A DNA stretch of 59,503 nt, taken from assembly GCA_949285075.1 (NCBI GenBank), contig CASDXF010000016.1, positions 1-59,503 on the forward strand, written 5' to 3'. A program made the translations under genes and the position numbers. Source of the stretch: an uncultured Bacteroides sp. GTDB taxonomy: Bacteria > Bacteroidota > Bacteroidia > Bacteroidales > Bacteroidaceae. Shown here one piece after another: positions 51,841 through 59,503 of this stretch. The first letter of the stretch is position 1, and every line of letters begins with the position of its first letter. The notes beneath the pieces are model-generated. The model saw only the letters and a program-made list of their open reading frames with translations. It did no database searches and was not told the origin of the DNA.

Positions 51841-54141
51841 TTAGCGTCCGGCGTATTCCCTCGCCTGACGTACTACGTCGGCTATGGCCTCTAATACGCT
51901 AGTCGCCGTCTTTTCTATCTCGGGCGAGAACCCCTCTTCCCTACCCGCCTCCAAACGGCGCAGTGAAGGAGTCACCTCCAAAGCTCCTATAAGCGTGAAC
52001 AGAGGCAACAGCTTATGAGCTACGGCAGACAACTCTTCCGCATCCTTCATCCTCAGCGCTCCCCTCATACGCTCAAGGCTCTTTCCCGTTTCCTCTACAA
52101 AACTTGACAGGATAGCGGTGGCGGCTTCTCCGTCATCTCCCGAGAAAGCGGTCAATGCGCCGAAATTTAATCCTCCCGGAGCGGTATCCGCTTCCCGTTC
52201 TCCACTTGCGTCCACCTCCTCATAGCCTATGGCCGCCAATAGCTCCTTCACCGTGAACGGCTTATGCAGACAACCCGCAAACCCGTGCGCATACAAATCT
52301 GACTCGTCCATCTCGCTGCGGGCGGTCACCGCTATCACGGGAATCGTCCGAGCCTGCGGAATGTTCGACGCGCGCAACAACTTCACAAGGTCGAATCCGT
52401 TGATGGCCGGCATCTGTATGTCCGTCAACAAAACGTCAAACCCAGACTCCCGCAAACGTTCCGTCAGTTCTTCCACCCTTTCACAGCACACGGTTTCTAT
52501 GCCCGACTGCGCAAGCATAGCCTCCGTCAACCTCAGTTGAATACGGTCATCATCTATCAGCAATACCCTCAAGGCCTTTCGGGACAATTCCCCGTCCGCC
52601 CCTAACGGCATCGCAGGAGGCGTTTCCTCTTTTCTTTCCGGAACGGCATCTTCCGCCGCTTTCGGAAGCGGAAGCGTCACGGTAAAGCTACTTCCTCTAT
52701 GCGGCTCACTCCACACGCGGATATTACCTCTGAGCAAATCGACAAGCTTTTTCACGATAGACAGTCCCAGTCCGAAGCCCTCCTCTCCCTGCGCTCCGGG
52801 CAGACGCGTGAACTCTTGGAAGATGCGTTCCTTATCCTCGGGAGCCATGCCCTCCCCGGTATCCGCCACCACTACTACTAACCGTCCGTAGGCGTAGTTG
52901 GCCGAAAGCGTCACTCCTCCTTCTTTCGTAAATTTCACCGCGTTCGACAACAGGTTGTTCACAATCTGCCTCAATCTGAGCGGGTCGCCCACGTATCTTC
53001 CCGACAGTGAAGGAACAACTTCGCACTTTAGCCACAAGCCTTTCGCCGCCGTCAGCGGCTCGAAACTCACTCTCGTCTCCTCGAATAATTGCGCCGGATT
53101 AAAGGCCACCCGATTCACCTCCGCTTTATTGAGGTCAAGCCGGTGGAAGTCCAACAAGTCGCTGACCAACTTCAGCAAGTGTTCCGACGATACTTTCATG
53201 TTGTCTAAATAGAACCTCTGTCTTTCATCCCGCGTTAACCTCGACAACAATTCCGTATAACCCATAATGGAGCTGAGTGGAGCCTTAAAGTCATGCGTAA
53301 TGGTCAGCATCAGCTTTTCCCTCGCTTCGAGCAAGTCCTCAGCCCGACGGTTCGCCTCTTCCAGTTGTTTCCGATAGCGGTTGCTTCGGGTAATGTCTCT
53401 ACCTATCACTACAAGAAAAAACGCCGACAGCAATACCGCTCCGATAGCGATACCCGCAATGGTCCGCGCCGAACGCATCTTCGCTTCCTGCTGAAGCTCC
53501 GCGTCCTCCTTTGCGCGCCTCACCATACTGTTTTCGTAGCCCTTTATCAGGCTGTCCACTCTTGCGGTCAGCTGACTGTTCACCCGCTGATATCGAGTAC
53601 TGGTACGCTTCATCCTTTTTTTCCGCTGCAATAGCTGCTCCTCTTTAGCCATGCGCAGTTTCTCCTGTATCGAATCCGGAACCGTCGGCGCAGGCTCCAA
53701 TATCGTATCCGTCGCCACCTCCATCAAGCTATTCACTAATACCGCACTATCTCGCTTCGAGGGAACAAACGCTTCCGCCAGACGCTTAAAAAATCCTTTT
53801 TTTTCCGGAGCAGCCATTACCGTGTCGCGCTTGGTCACCACTTTATGCTGTACCTTCTGTACTGTAATAAGGGAATCTTGCTCGGAAACGACCTCCTCTA
53901 CTATCGAAGCCGAAAGCAGACTGTCGTTCGCTTCACTTAAGACCCTAAGCATCTGAAGAGTATTCTTGTCTTTTTCGTGTAGAAGCGATAATATACTGTC
54001 CGTCCTTAAATTCTGCCGGTCGTCCGCCGCTGACAATTTCCCCATCTCACGGTATACAAACAGCAACGAAAAAGATAGTATTCCTAATAACAGAACATAT
54101 CCTACGGTAATCTTCAGTTTAGTAAATCGAAAAGATGACAT
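51841..54141 (-). CDS. Hybrid sensor histidine kinase/response regulator
   Basis: A protein of about 766 aa. From the N-terminus: a membrane helix (ITVGYVLLLGILSFSLLFVY), a periplasmic region with coiled-coil character of about 190 residues, a second helix (AGIAIGAVLLSAFFLVVIG), a HisKA domain with phosphoacceptor His283 (THDFKAPLSSIMGYTELL), a HATPase domain with N, G1 and G2 boxes (NNLLSNAVKFTKEGG, VADTGEGMAPEDK, GFGLGLSIVKKL), a receiver domain (LLIDDDRIQ, LLTDIQMPAINGFDL), and a C-terminal HPt domain (AVAHKLLPLFTLIGALEV). It thus holds a complete internal phosphorelay; the final DNA-binding regulator is not adjacent. Start is the ATG at 54,141. Fourth gene of the cyclophilin operon. Confidence 0.95.
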   Translation of the reverse strand: MSSFRFTKLKITVGYVLLLGILSFSLLFVYREMGKLSAADDRQNLRTDSILSLLHEKDKNTLQMLRVLSEANDSLLSASIVEEVVSEQDSLITVQKVQHKVVTKRDTVMAAPEKKGFFKRLAEAFVPSKRDSAVLVNSLMEVATDTILEPAPTVPDSIQEKLRMAKEEQLLQRKKRMKRTSTRYQRVNSQLTARVDSLIKGYENSMVRRAKEDAELQQEAKMRSARTIAGIAIGAVLLSAFFLVVIGRDITRSNRYRKQLEEANRRAEDLLEAREKLMLTITHDFKAPLSSIMGYTELLSRLTRDERQRFYLDNMKVSSEHLLKLVSDLLDFHRLDLNKAEVNRVAFNPAQLFEETRVSFEPLTAAKGLWLKCEVVPSLSGRYVGDPLRLRQIVNNLLSNAVKFTKEGGVTLSANYAYGRLVVVVADTGEGMAPEDKERIFQEFTRLPGAQGEEGFGLGLSIVKKLVDLLRGNIRVWSEPHRGSSFTVTLPLPKAAEDAVPERKEETPPAMPLGADGELSRKALRVLLIDDDRIQLRLTEAMLAQSGIETVCCERVEELTERLRESGFDVLLTDIQMPAINGFDLVKLLRASNIPQARTIPVIAVTARSEMDESDLYAHGFAGCLHKPFTVKELLAAIGYEEVDASGEREADTAPGGLNFGALTAFSGDDGEAATAILSSFVEETGKSLERMRGALRMKDAEELSAVAHKLLPLFTLIGALEVTPSLRRLEAGREEGFSPEIEKTATSVLEAIADVVRQAREYAGR

Positions 54142-54156
54142 GATAAACAATCAAAG

Positions 54157-55500
54157 TTAGATAAAAGACAGCGCACGCATCCGGCCGCGAAAACGCAGCC
54201 AAAGCATCACCCCCGCACTCGTCAGCCCGAAAGGAAATGCCATCCAGACGCCCGCAATCCCCCAATCCATCACAAAACCACAAAAATATCCCACGGGTAA
54301 AGAAATCAAGAAATAAGCCACGAAAGCGATAAGCATCATCGGCTTCACGTCGGCTATCCCGCGTAAAGCGTTAGCGAAGGTTATCTGTAACCCGTCTCCG
54401 AACTGATAAATAAGGAAGGGTACGATGAGCGAGGTCACCATCGCCGCTACTTCCGGACTATCAGTAAACCATCCGCCTAAATAGTCGCGACAACAAAACA
54501 CAACACCAGACAACACGACACCTAAAGCCATCATCAAATGAAAGCCCGCATAAGCCACACGGCGGACATTCAGCACGTCGCCCTGTCCCTTAAAGTTACT
54601 TACCCTGACCGCCACGGCAGCCCCTAAACCATAGTACATCATAAAAGTAAACTGAGAAATAGACAGCATCACCTGATGGGACGCTAAAGCGATAGTCCCC
54701 AACCATCCTATCATTATCGCACTCAAACTAAAGGAAGCGGTTTCCATCCCCATTTGAAGGGCAATGGGCCATCCTAAACCGTTCAAGCGGAGAAAGACGG
54801 AACGCGACCATCCGCCACGGAAGAATCCAACCCTATAACGCCGGAAACGAGGACTGCGGATAAACAGAAACGCAAAGACAACCACCATCATGATGCGGGA
54901 GAACAACGTGCTAACCCCCGCTCCCAATAATCCCAACTCGGGAAAACCTAATTTACCGTAAATCAACAGGTAATTGCCTATAATATTCAGCACGTTTCCT
55001 CCCAACAGGAGCCACATGGCCGTCTTTGTGTCCGTTATGCCATCGGTAAATTGCTTAAAACCGTTGAACAACATCACGAAAACCAACGATGCCAACAAGA
55101 CCAGATAATAAGGCTTAATCAATGGAATCAACTCTTCCGGCTGCCCAAGACGCTCCAAATTCAGATAAAGCGCTCCCATGCAGACTGTAAGGAAAATGCC
55201 TACCAACAAATTGGCTATCAAGCCGCAACGCAACGCCTGCCCCGCCGAAGCATATTGATGGGTACCAAACAATCCTCCAACAACAGGAGTCAATCCGTAC
55301 GAGAATCCTGTACTGAATATAATAACCAGATTAAACACATTATTAACGAAAGAGGCCGCCCCTAGCTCAACCGTACTGTGATGGCCAATCATCAGCGTAT
55401 CGGCAAAACCTAAAACGATTACGCCCACCTGACCGATTACGATAGGCAGGCCAAGAAAAAACAGGGCCTTATAATGATTTCTATATTCCTTAAACAGCAT
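54157..55500 (-). CDS. MATE family efflux transporter (NorM-like)
   Basis: A 447-aa inner-membrane transporter with about twelve helices, beginning MLFKEYRNHYKALFFLGLPIVIGQVGVIVLGFADTLMIGHHSTVELGAASFVNNVFNLVIIFSTGFSYGLTPVVGG. It fits the NorM branch of MATE exporters better than the protein encoded at 5,375. Substrate and coupling ion are unknown. It sits 15 bp upstream of the hybrid kinase gene and 27 bp after the M16 peptidase gene, within one operon. Confidence 0.94.
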   Translation of the reverse strand: MLFKEYRNHYKALFFLGLPIVIGQVGVIVLGFADTLMIGHHSTVELGAASFVNNVFNLVIIFSTGFSYGLTPVVGGLFGTHQYASAGQALRCGLIANLLVGIFLTVCMGALYLNLERLGQPEELIPLIKPYYLVLLASLVFVMLFNGFKQFTDGITDTKTAMWLLLGGNVLNIIGNYLLIYGKLGFPELGLLGAGVSTLFSRIMMVVVFAFLFIRSPRFRRYRVGFFRGGWSRSVFLRLNGLGWPIALQMGMETASFSLSAIMIGWLGTIALASHQVMLSISQFTFMMYYGLGAAVAVRVSNFKGQGDVLNVRRVAYAGFHLMMALGVVLSGVVFCCRDYLGGWFTDSPEVAAMVTSLIVPFLIYQFGDGLQITFANALRGIADVKPMMLIAFVAYFLISLPVGYFCGFVMDWGIAGVWMAFPFGLTSAGVMLWLRFRGRMRALSFI

Positions 55501-55527
55501 CGCCCAATAACTTGTCGTTACGTCTAC

Positions 55528-56760
55528 TTAAGCTTTCCTATAATATAATATCGACGCATTCTCCTTGCGGAAAGCCTTCTGCGCCACTTCCCGCAACCTG
55601 TCCGTCGTTATGGTCCGGTAACGTTCCACCTCACTATCTAAGTCTTCCGCCTTACCGAGCAGTTCGAACCACGCAAGATTGGTCGCCACGTTCAAGTAGT
55701 TAATGTTCCCAAAGATGTGGCTTGACTCAAACTTGTTCTTCACTTTCTCCAGTTCACGCTCGTCCACCATCTCCTGACACAATCGGTCCAATTCCTCGCA
55801 TACCGCCGCTTCGGCCTGCTCTAACGTCACTCCTTCCGCCGGCTTCCCGCTAATCTGAAATAATCCAGTATCCAGACTGCCAGAAATATAAGCATCTATA
55901 CTCGAAAATAAGCGTTTTTCTTGAACTAAACGCTGATTCAATCGACAAGAACGGCCATTACTTAAAATATCCGATAAAATGTCGAAAGCATAGTAATCCG
56001 AAGAATAATGATCACACATATGATAAGCCATGAATAACGCATCCAACGGTACACTCCGTTCCACCGTAAGCCGCCTTTCTTCCACCTGCTCCGGCTCTAT
56101 CGGCAAGTGTCTGAAAGGCACATCGCGACATGGAATAGGAGCAAACCACTTTTCAGTCAGCGCAACCGCCTCCTCAAAAGAGATGTTTCCCGTTACGGCC
56201 AGAATGGCATTGTTCGGTGCATAAAAGCGAAAAAAGAAATCTTTCACCTCCTCCATCGTGGCGTTGGCAATATGGGCAAGCTCCTTCCCTATCGTCGGCC
56301 AACTATATGGATGTACCCGATAGGCCAAAGGACGCAGAAGATGCCCCACATCTCCATAAGGCTGATTGAGGCAACGCTGCTTGAACTCTTCCATCACGAC
56401 CCCCCGCTGTACCTCCAAGCTCTGTTCGCTGAAGTTAAGGCTTAACATCCGGTCGGACTCCAACCAAAAGCCAGTCTCCGCATTTTGACGGGGAACAGTA
56501 AGGTAATAATTCGTAATGTCATTGTTCGTCCAAGCATTATTCTCCCCACCCGCCAATTGAAGTGGGGTGTCATAGTCGGGGATATTTATTGACCCTCCGA
56601 ACATTAAATGCTCAAACAAATGAGCGAAACCGGTGTGCTCGGGATGTTCATCGCGAGCCCCTACATTATATAAGACATTCAAGGCTACCATTTGCGTGCT
56701 TTCGTCCATAAAGTGTACTAAGCGTAGCCCGTTATGAAGAATATGCCTATTAATCCTCAT
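55528..56760 (-). CDS. M16 family zinc peptidase
   Basis: A 410-aa pitrilysin/insulinase-like protein with the inverted zinc motif HLFEH (TGFAHLFEHLMFGGS) and the downstream glutamate region (ENNAWTNNDITNYYLTVP). The second half has the R/Y-type fold needed for pairing (VTGNISFEEAVALTEKWFAPIP, FKQRCLNQPYGDVGHLLRPLAY). No signal peptide is seen, so it is probably cytoplasmic and degrades peptides. The usual inactive partner subunit is not encoded next to it. Its start is directly adjacent to the stop of the cyclophilin gene. Confidence 0.94.
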   Translation of the reverse strand: MRINRHILHNGLRLVHFMDESTQMVALNVLYNVGARDEHPEHTGFAHLFEHLMFGGSINIPDYDTPLQLAGGENNAWTNNDITNYYLTVPRQNAETGFWLESDRMLSLNFSEQSLEVQRGVVMEEFKQRCLNQPYGDVGHLLRPLAYRVHPYSWPTIGKELAHIANATMEEVKDFFFRFYAPNNAILAVTGNISFEEAVALTEKWFAPIPCRDVPFRHLPIEPEQVEERRLTVERSVPLDALFMAYHMCDHYSSDYYAFDILSDILSNGRSCRLNQRLVQEKRLFSSIDAYISGSLDTGLFQISGKPAEGVTLEQAEAAVCEELDRLCQEMVDERELEKVKNKFESSHIFGNINYLNVATNLAWFELLGKAEDLDSEVERYRTITTDRLREVAQKAFRKENASILYYRKA

Positions 56761-57597
56761 TTATTCCACTTCCACTTTTACAATCCTCACGTCTTCTTCC
56801 GGACGGTCATTACGATCAGTCTTCACCCGTTGAATCTTATCCACTACATCCATGCCTTCCACTACTTCGCCGAACACAGTATACTCTCCATCCAAATGTG
56901 GAGTACCCCCCACCGTAGTATAAGCCGTTATCTGTTCTGGAGTAAAGCGAAACTCAGGCTGTTTGCTCGCCATCTCCCGAGCCTGAGCTATCAGACTCTC
57001 CTGTAACTCATAGAGTCCCTCCTCATCATTCGCCTTCCTCATTTTATAAATCTCCTTCATGTGTTTCTGAACCAACGAGTTGAATATTAAACCTACTCGA
57101 TTCTCATTTATCTGCCTCTCCATATCTAAAAGAGTGGAATCGTTAAACACGTTGCCCGTAACAATATAAAATTGACAACCGGAAGACTCTTTCTTCGGAT
57201 TCACGTTATCACCTTGACGAGCGGCCGATAACGCTCCTCGTTTGTGGAAATATTTTGGATATACAAATTCGGCAGGGATGGTATAGCCAACATCACCGGT
57301 TCCTAACGCCTTACCATTCGGAGCGTTTTTCGACCCCGGATCTCCCGCCTGAATCATAAAGTCCTTAATCACACGATGAAAAAGCGTTCCTTCGTACACC
57401 CCTTCCTTTGCCAATTTGATAAAATTATCCCGATGTTTCGGAGTTTCGTTATACAACTTAACCTTGATATTCCCTAAAGTCGTTTCAATCTTTACCAATG
57501 TTTCTTTATCCATATTCGTTTCTTTTTTATTACCCGTTCTGCAGGCTACCAGCCCGAAAAACGAAATCGTTAATACTATCAATGAGGCCTTTTTCAT
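56761..57597 (-). CDS. Cyclophilin-type peptidyl-prolyl isomerase lipoprotein
   Basis: A 278-aa lipoprotein (signal MKKASLIVLTISFFGLVAC, acylated Cys19) with a cyclophilin domain: TLGNIKVKLYNETPKHRDNFIKLAKEGVYEGTLFHRVIKDFMIQAGDPGS, containing the catalytic Arg and Phe-His-Arg context, then SSGCQFYIVTGNV and GEYTVFGEVVEGMDVVDKI. An insert of about 90 residues lies between those last two blocks (KHMKEIYKMRKANDEEGLYELQE). It folds proteins in the periplasm or on the outer membrane. It is the first gene of the operon with M16 peptidase, MATE and kinase. A TATATTTG box (complement of 57,622-57,629) may be its promoter. Confidence 0.95.
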   Translation of the reverse strand: MKKASLIVLTISFFGLVACRTGNKKETNMDKETLVKIETTLGNIKVKLYNETPKHRDNFIKLAKEGVYEGTLFHRVIKDFMIQAGDPGSKNAPNGKALGTGDVGYTIPAEFVYPKYFHKRGALSAARQGDNVNPKKESSGCQFYIVTGNVFNDSTLLDMERQINENRVGLIFNSLVQKHMKEIYKMRKANDEEGLYELQESLIAQAREMASKQPEFRFTPEQITAYTTVGGTPHLDGEYTVFGEVVEGMDVVDKIQRVKTDRNDRPEEDVRIVKVEVE

Positions 57598-57684
57598 GAC
57601 GCTTTTATTTAATTTAAGTTCGCAAATATACTACTTTCGCTCAAATCCTTTTACCTTTGCACTATAAAAGAGGCAAAACCCGAC

Positions 57685-59055
57685 ATGATAAAGTCCATAT
57701 TAATTGTAGAAGACGATATTACTTTCAGCATGATGCTTAAGACTTGGTTAGGCAAAAAGGGATTTGATGTATCATCTGTAAGCAACGTCTCACGCGCCCG
57801 AAAGCATATCGAGGGCCAACCTACAGACTTGATACTTTCCGACCTAAGGCTTCCTGATCAAGACGGTATCGATCTTCTGAAATGGATGAACGAACAAGGT
57901 AAGCACATACCTCTTATCATTATGACAGGTTATGCAGACATACAATCGGCCGTATTAGCTATGAAACTTGGAGCGCAAGACTACATCGCTAAGCCCGTTA
58001 ATCCAGAAGAACTATTGAAAAAAATATCAGAGGCTGCATCCCAACCGCAAAGTATACCAACAACGAAAACCGCTCAACCATTAGCCCTAAAAAAAACAGC
58101 GAACACAACAGCGGAAGAGACGCAACACGCATATCTGGAAGGCGAGAGTGACGCCGCTAAACAATTATACAACTATGTCGCTCTGGTAGCCCCAACCAAT
58201 ATGTCCGTACTCATCAACGGTTCGAGCGGAACAGGAAAAGAATACGTGGCTCATCGCATCCACCAACTCAGCAAGAGAAAAGACAAACCATTCATAGCGG
58301 TTGACTGCGGGTCTATCCCAAAAGAATTGGCCGCATCTGAATTCTTTGGGCACGTAAAAGGCTCATTCACTGGAGCATTAACAGACAAGGTCGGAGCGTT
58401 TGTAGCCGCAAACGGAGGAACTATCTTTCTCGACGAAATAGGAAACCTCAGCTATGAAGTGCAAATACAACTTTTACGAGCGTTACAAGAGCGTAAAATA
58501 CGCCCTGTGGGATCTACGCAAGAAATTACAGTTGATATACGCTTGGTTTCAGCCACAAATGAGAATCTGGAACAGGCCATTGAAAAGGGAAATTTCAGGG
58601 AAGACCTGTATCACCGTATTAACGAATTCACATTACGAATACCGGACTTAAAAGACCGCAAAGAAGATATTTTGCTTTTCGCTAACTTTTTCCTTGATCA
58701 AGCTAACAAAGAATTAGATAAGCAACTAGTGGGTTTCGATGCGAAAGCATCTAAAATACTAATGGATTACCATTGGCCGGGTAACCTGAGACAAATGAGG
58801 AATGTTGTAAAAAGAGCAACCTTATTGGCACAAGGCAATTTTATTACTCCACTTGAATTGGGGAATGAATTACAAGAAACGCCCACGATTTCCCCTACAG
58901 GCAACATGGCACTGCGAAACGAAGCTTCAGAAAAAGAACATATACTAAAAGCATTACGCCAGACTGGCTACAACAAAAGTAAGGCCGCCCAATTATTAAA
59001 TATAGACAGAAAGACACTATATAATAAGCTGAAACTATATAATATCGAATTGTAA
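57685..59055 (+). CDS. Sigma-54-dependent response regulator (NtrC type)
   Basis: A 456-aa regulator with a receiver domain (phosphoacceptor Asp53, SDLRLPDQDG; Lys at AKPVNPEE), an AAA+ sigma-54 activation domain and a Fis-type C-terminal helix-turn-helix (LKALRQTGYNKSKAAQLLNIDRKTLYNKLKLYNI). Walker A is GSSGTGKE (179-186), the sigma-54 contact loop reads GSFTGA (226-231), and Walker B is TIFLDEIGNL. It activates RpoN promoters when phosphorylated. No partner kinase is adjacent. It is divergent from the cyclophilin operon, with a TACCTTTG box at 57,652-57,659. Between 59,056 and 59,265 I see no gene. Confidence 0.96.
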   Translation: MIKSILIVEDDITFSMMLKTWLGKKGFDVSSVSNVSRARKHIEGQPTDLILSDLRLPDQDGIDLLKWMNEQGKHIPLIIMTGYADIQSAVLAMKLGAQDYIAKPVNPEELLKKISEAASQPQSIPTTKTAQPLALKKTANTTAEETQHAYLEGESDAAKQLYNYVALVAPTNMSVLINGSSGTGKEYVAHRIHQLSKRKDKPFIAVDCGSIPKELAASEFFGHVKGSFTGALTDKVGAFVAANGGTIFLDEIGNLSYEVQIQLLRALQERKIRPVGSTQEITVDIRLVSATNENLEQAIEKGNFREDLYHRINEFTLRIPDLKDRKEDILLFANFFLDQANKELDKQLVGFDAKASKILMDYHWPGNLRQMRNVVKRATLLAQGNFITPLELGNELQETPTISPTGNMALRNEASEKEHILKALRQTGYNKSKAAQLLNIDRKTLYNKLKLYNIEL

Positions 59056-59265
59056 ACATAAACTTAACATTACTAATCTGCCAGTTCTCTCCTACTTTTG
59101 GCGCTTCTTCATTAAGCAAAGTCTTTAAATGCGGAAGTTTTAAAGTCAACATCTGAATCGAATAAATTACTTAACAAATGCAAGTATCCGCATATTATAG
59201 TCCACTGATAATTAGCACATAAAGAAAAGAAATTCAAATAGCTTCATTTTTTTACAGTAAAACAC

Positions 59266-59295
59266 TTGTTATTTAAACAAAAGTAAGTATCTTTG
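59266..59295 (+). promoter_or_regulatory. Promoter of tRNA-Lys
   Basis: TTG at 59,266-59,268 and TATCTTTG at 59,288-59,295 are 19 bp apart, matching the Bacteroidales consensus. The tRNA begins 34 bp after the -7 box. Confidence 0.8.
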
Positions 59296-59328
59296 CAGCC
59301 GAAATCAGAAATGATGATACAACGAACT

Positions 59329-59401
59329 GATTCAGTAGCTCAGCAGGTAGAGCACAACACTTTTAATGTTGGGGTCCTGGGTTCGAGCCCCAGCTGGATC
59401 A
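59329..59401 (+). tRNA. tRNA-Lys (anticodon TTT)
   Basis: A 73-nt cloverleaf. The acceptor stem GATTCAG pairs with CTGGATC with one G-U. The D-stem is GCTC/GAGC, the anticodon stem CAACA/TGTTG with loop CTTTTAA, and the T-arm is CTGGG-TTCGAGC-CCCAG. The discriminator base is A, and CCA is not encoded. Anticodon TTT reads lysine codons. Confidence 0.97.
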
Positions 59402-59412
59402 CGGAAAGAAAA

Positions 59413-59490
59413 GCCAAAAGGCGACAACAAAAAGACAAGTCCTACAAAATCAATATTTTGTGGGACTTTTTTTATTGCCTTTTGGCGACC
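59413..59490 (+). terminator. Terminator after tRNA-Lys nested in a larger inverted repeat
   Basis: The inner hairpin has 14-base arms (59,437-59,450 and 59,455-59,468, one G-U) and seven Ts. Outside it, GCCAAAAGGC (from 59,413) and GCCTTTTGGC (from 59,477) form a perfect 10-base outer stem. The window ends in another inverted repeat, TTTTGGCG/CGCCAAAA (59,480-59,487 and 59,496-59,503). Confidence 0.8.
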
Positions 59491-59503
59491 TTGACCGCCA
59501 AAA

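Overview
The window looks like a chromosomal segment of a Bacteroidales bacterium. The main indicators are the Bat (aerotolerance) operon, a SusC/SusD pair with DUF4843 and PKD-like lipoproteins, fused GldF/GldG-type ABC permeases, a DUF4295 gene beside rpmB and rpmG, and promoters of the TTG / 19-20 bp / TAnnTTTG type. A Tannerellaceae- or Porphyromonadaceae-like host is my best guess, but I cannot name a species.

Layout. At 0.1-8.3 kb are mnmE, a small conserved Bacteroidales protein, a VOC protein, a MaoC hydratase, a long RluA-type pseudouridine synthase, and a trkH-MATE pair. At 9-10 kb lies a frameshifted glycosyltransferase. At 10.7-17.1 kb is a housekeeping block: an HU-like protein, cinA, rpmB-rpmG-DUF4295, then ftsY-rimO-HU and an HU/transmembrane/LysM fusion. 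At 17.4-25.9 kb is an eight-gene MoxR-DUF58-BatABCDE operon, followed by a LytTR regulator. At 28-41.8 kb a tandemly duplicated ABC module (GldA-like ATPase plus fused GldF/GldG permease, first ATPase broken) runs straight into susC-susD-DUF4843-PKD. At 42-43.6 kb are rsgA and frr. At 44.4-51.2 kb is a GC-rich accessory block: a NikR-like regulator with altered metal ligands, a TonB receptor, an AraC regulator, two exported flavodoxins and a Tat-exported aldo/keto reductase carrying two 4Fe-4S motifs. At 51.8-57.6 kb one operon encodes a cyclophilin lipoprotein, an M16 peptidase, a MATE transporter and a hybrid histidine kinase. A sigma-54 response regulator diverges from it, and tRNA-Lys(TTT) closes the window.

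The most unusual feature is non-coding. At least seven intergenic loci carry arrays with a 21-22 bp period, about two helical turns, usually of interrupted palindromes. The unit sequence differs between loci. Two loci (43.71-44.24 and 51.23-51.78 kb) are full copies of one roughly 530-bp element in opposite orientation, with a third partial copy at 27.3-27.6 kb. Two others (8.4 and 27.0 kb) are copies of a second, roughly 180-bp element. In the large element the 22-bp units lie in both orientations around a palindromic switch point, and the number of units on each side differs between copies. This resembles a MITE-like family with embedded variable tandem repeats. I know a loose parallel in Porphyromonas gingivalis (the BrickBuilt elements), but I recognise none of these sequences.

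GC content varies strongly. One counted 60-base line in the Bat operon (23,401-23,460) has 17 G+C, and one in the TonB receptor (45,661-45,720) has 41. The GC-rich block therefore produces long antisense ORFs that I regard as spurious.
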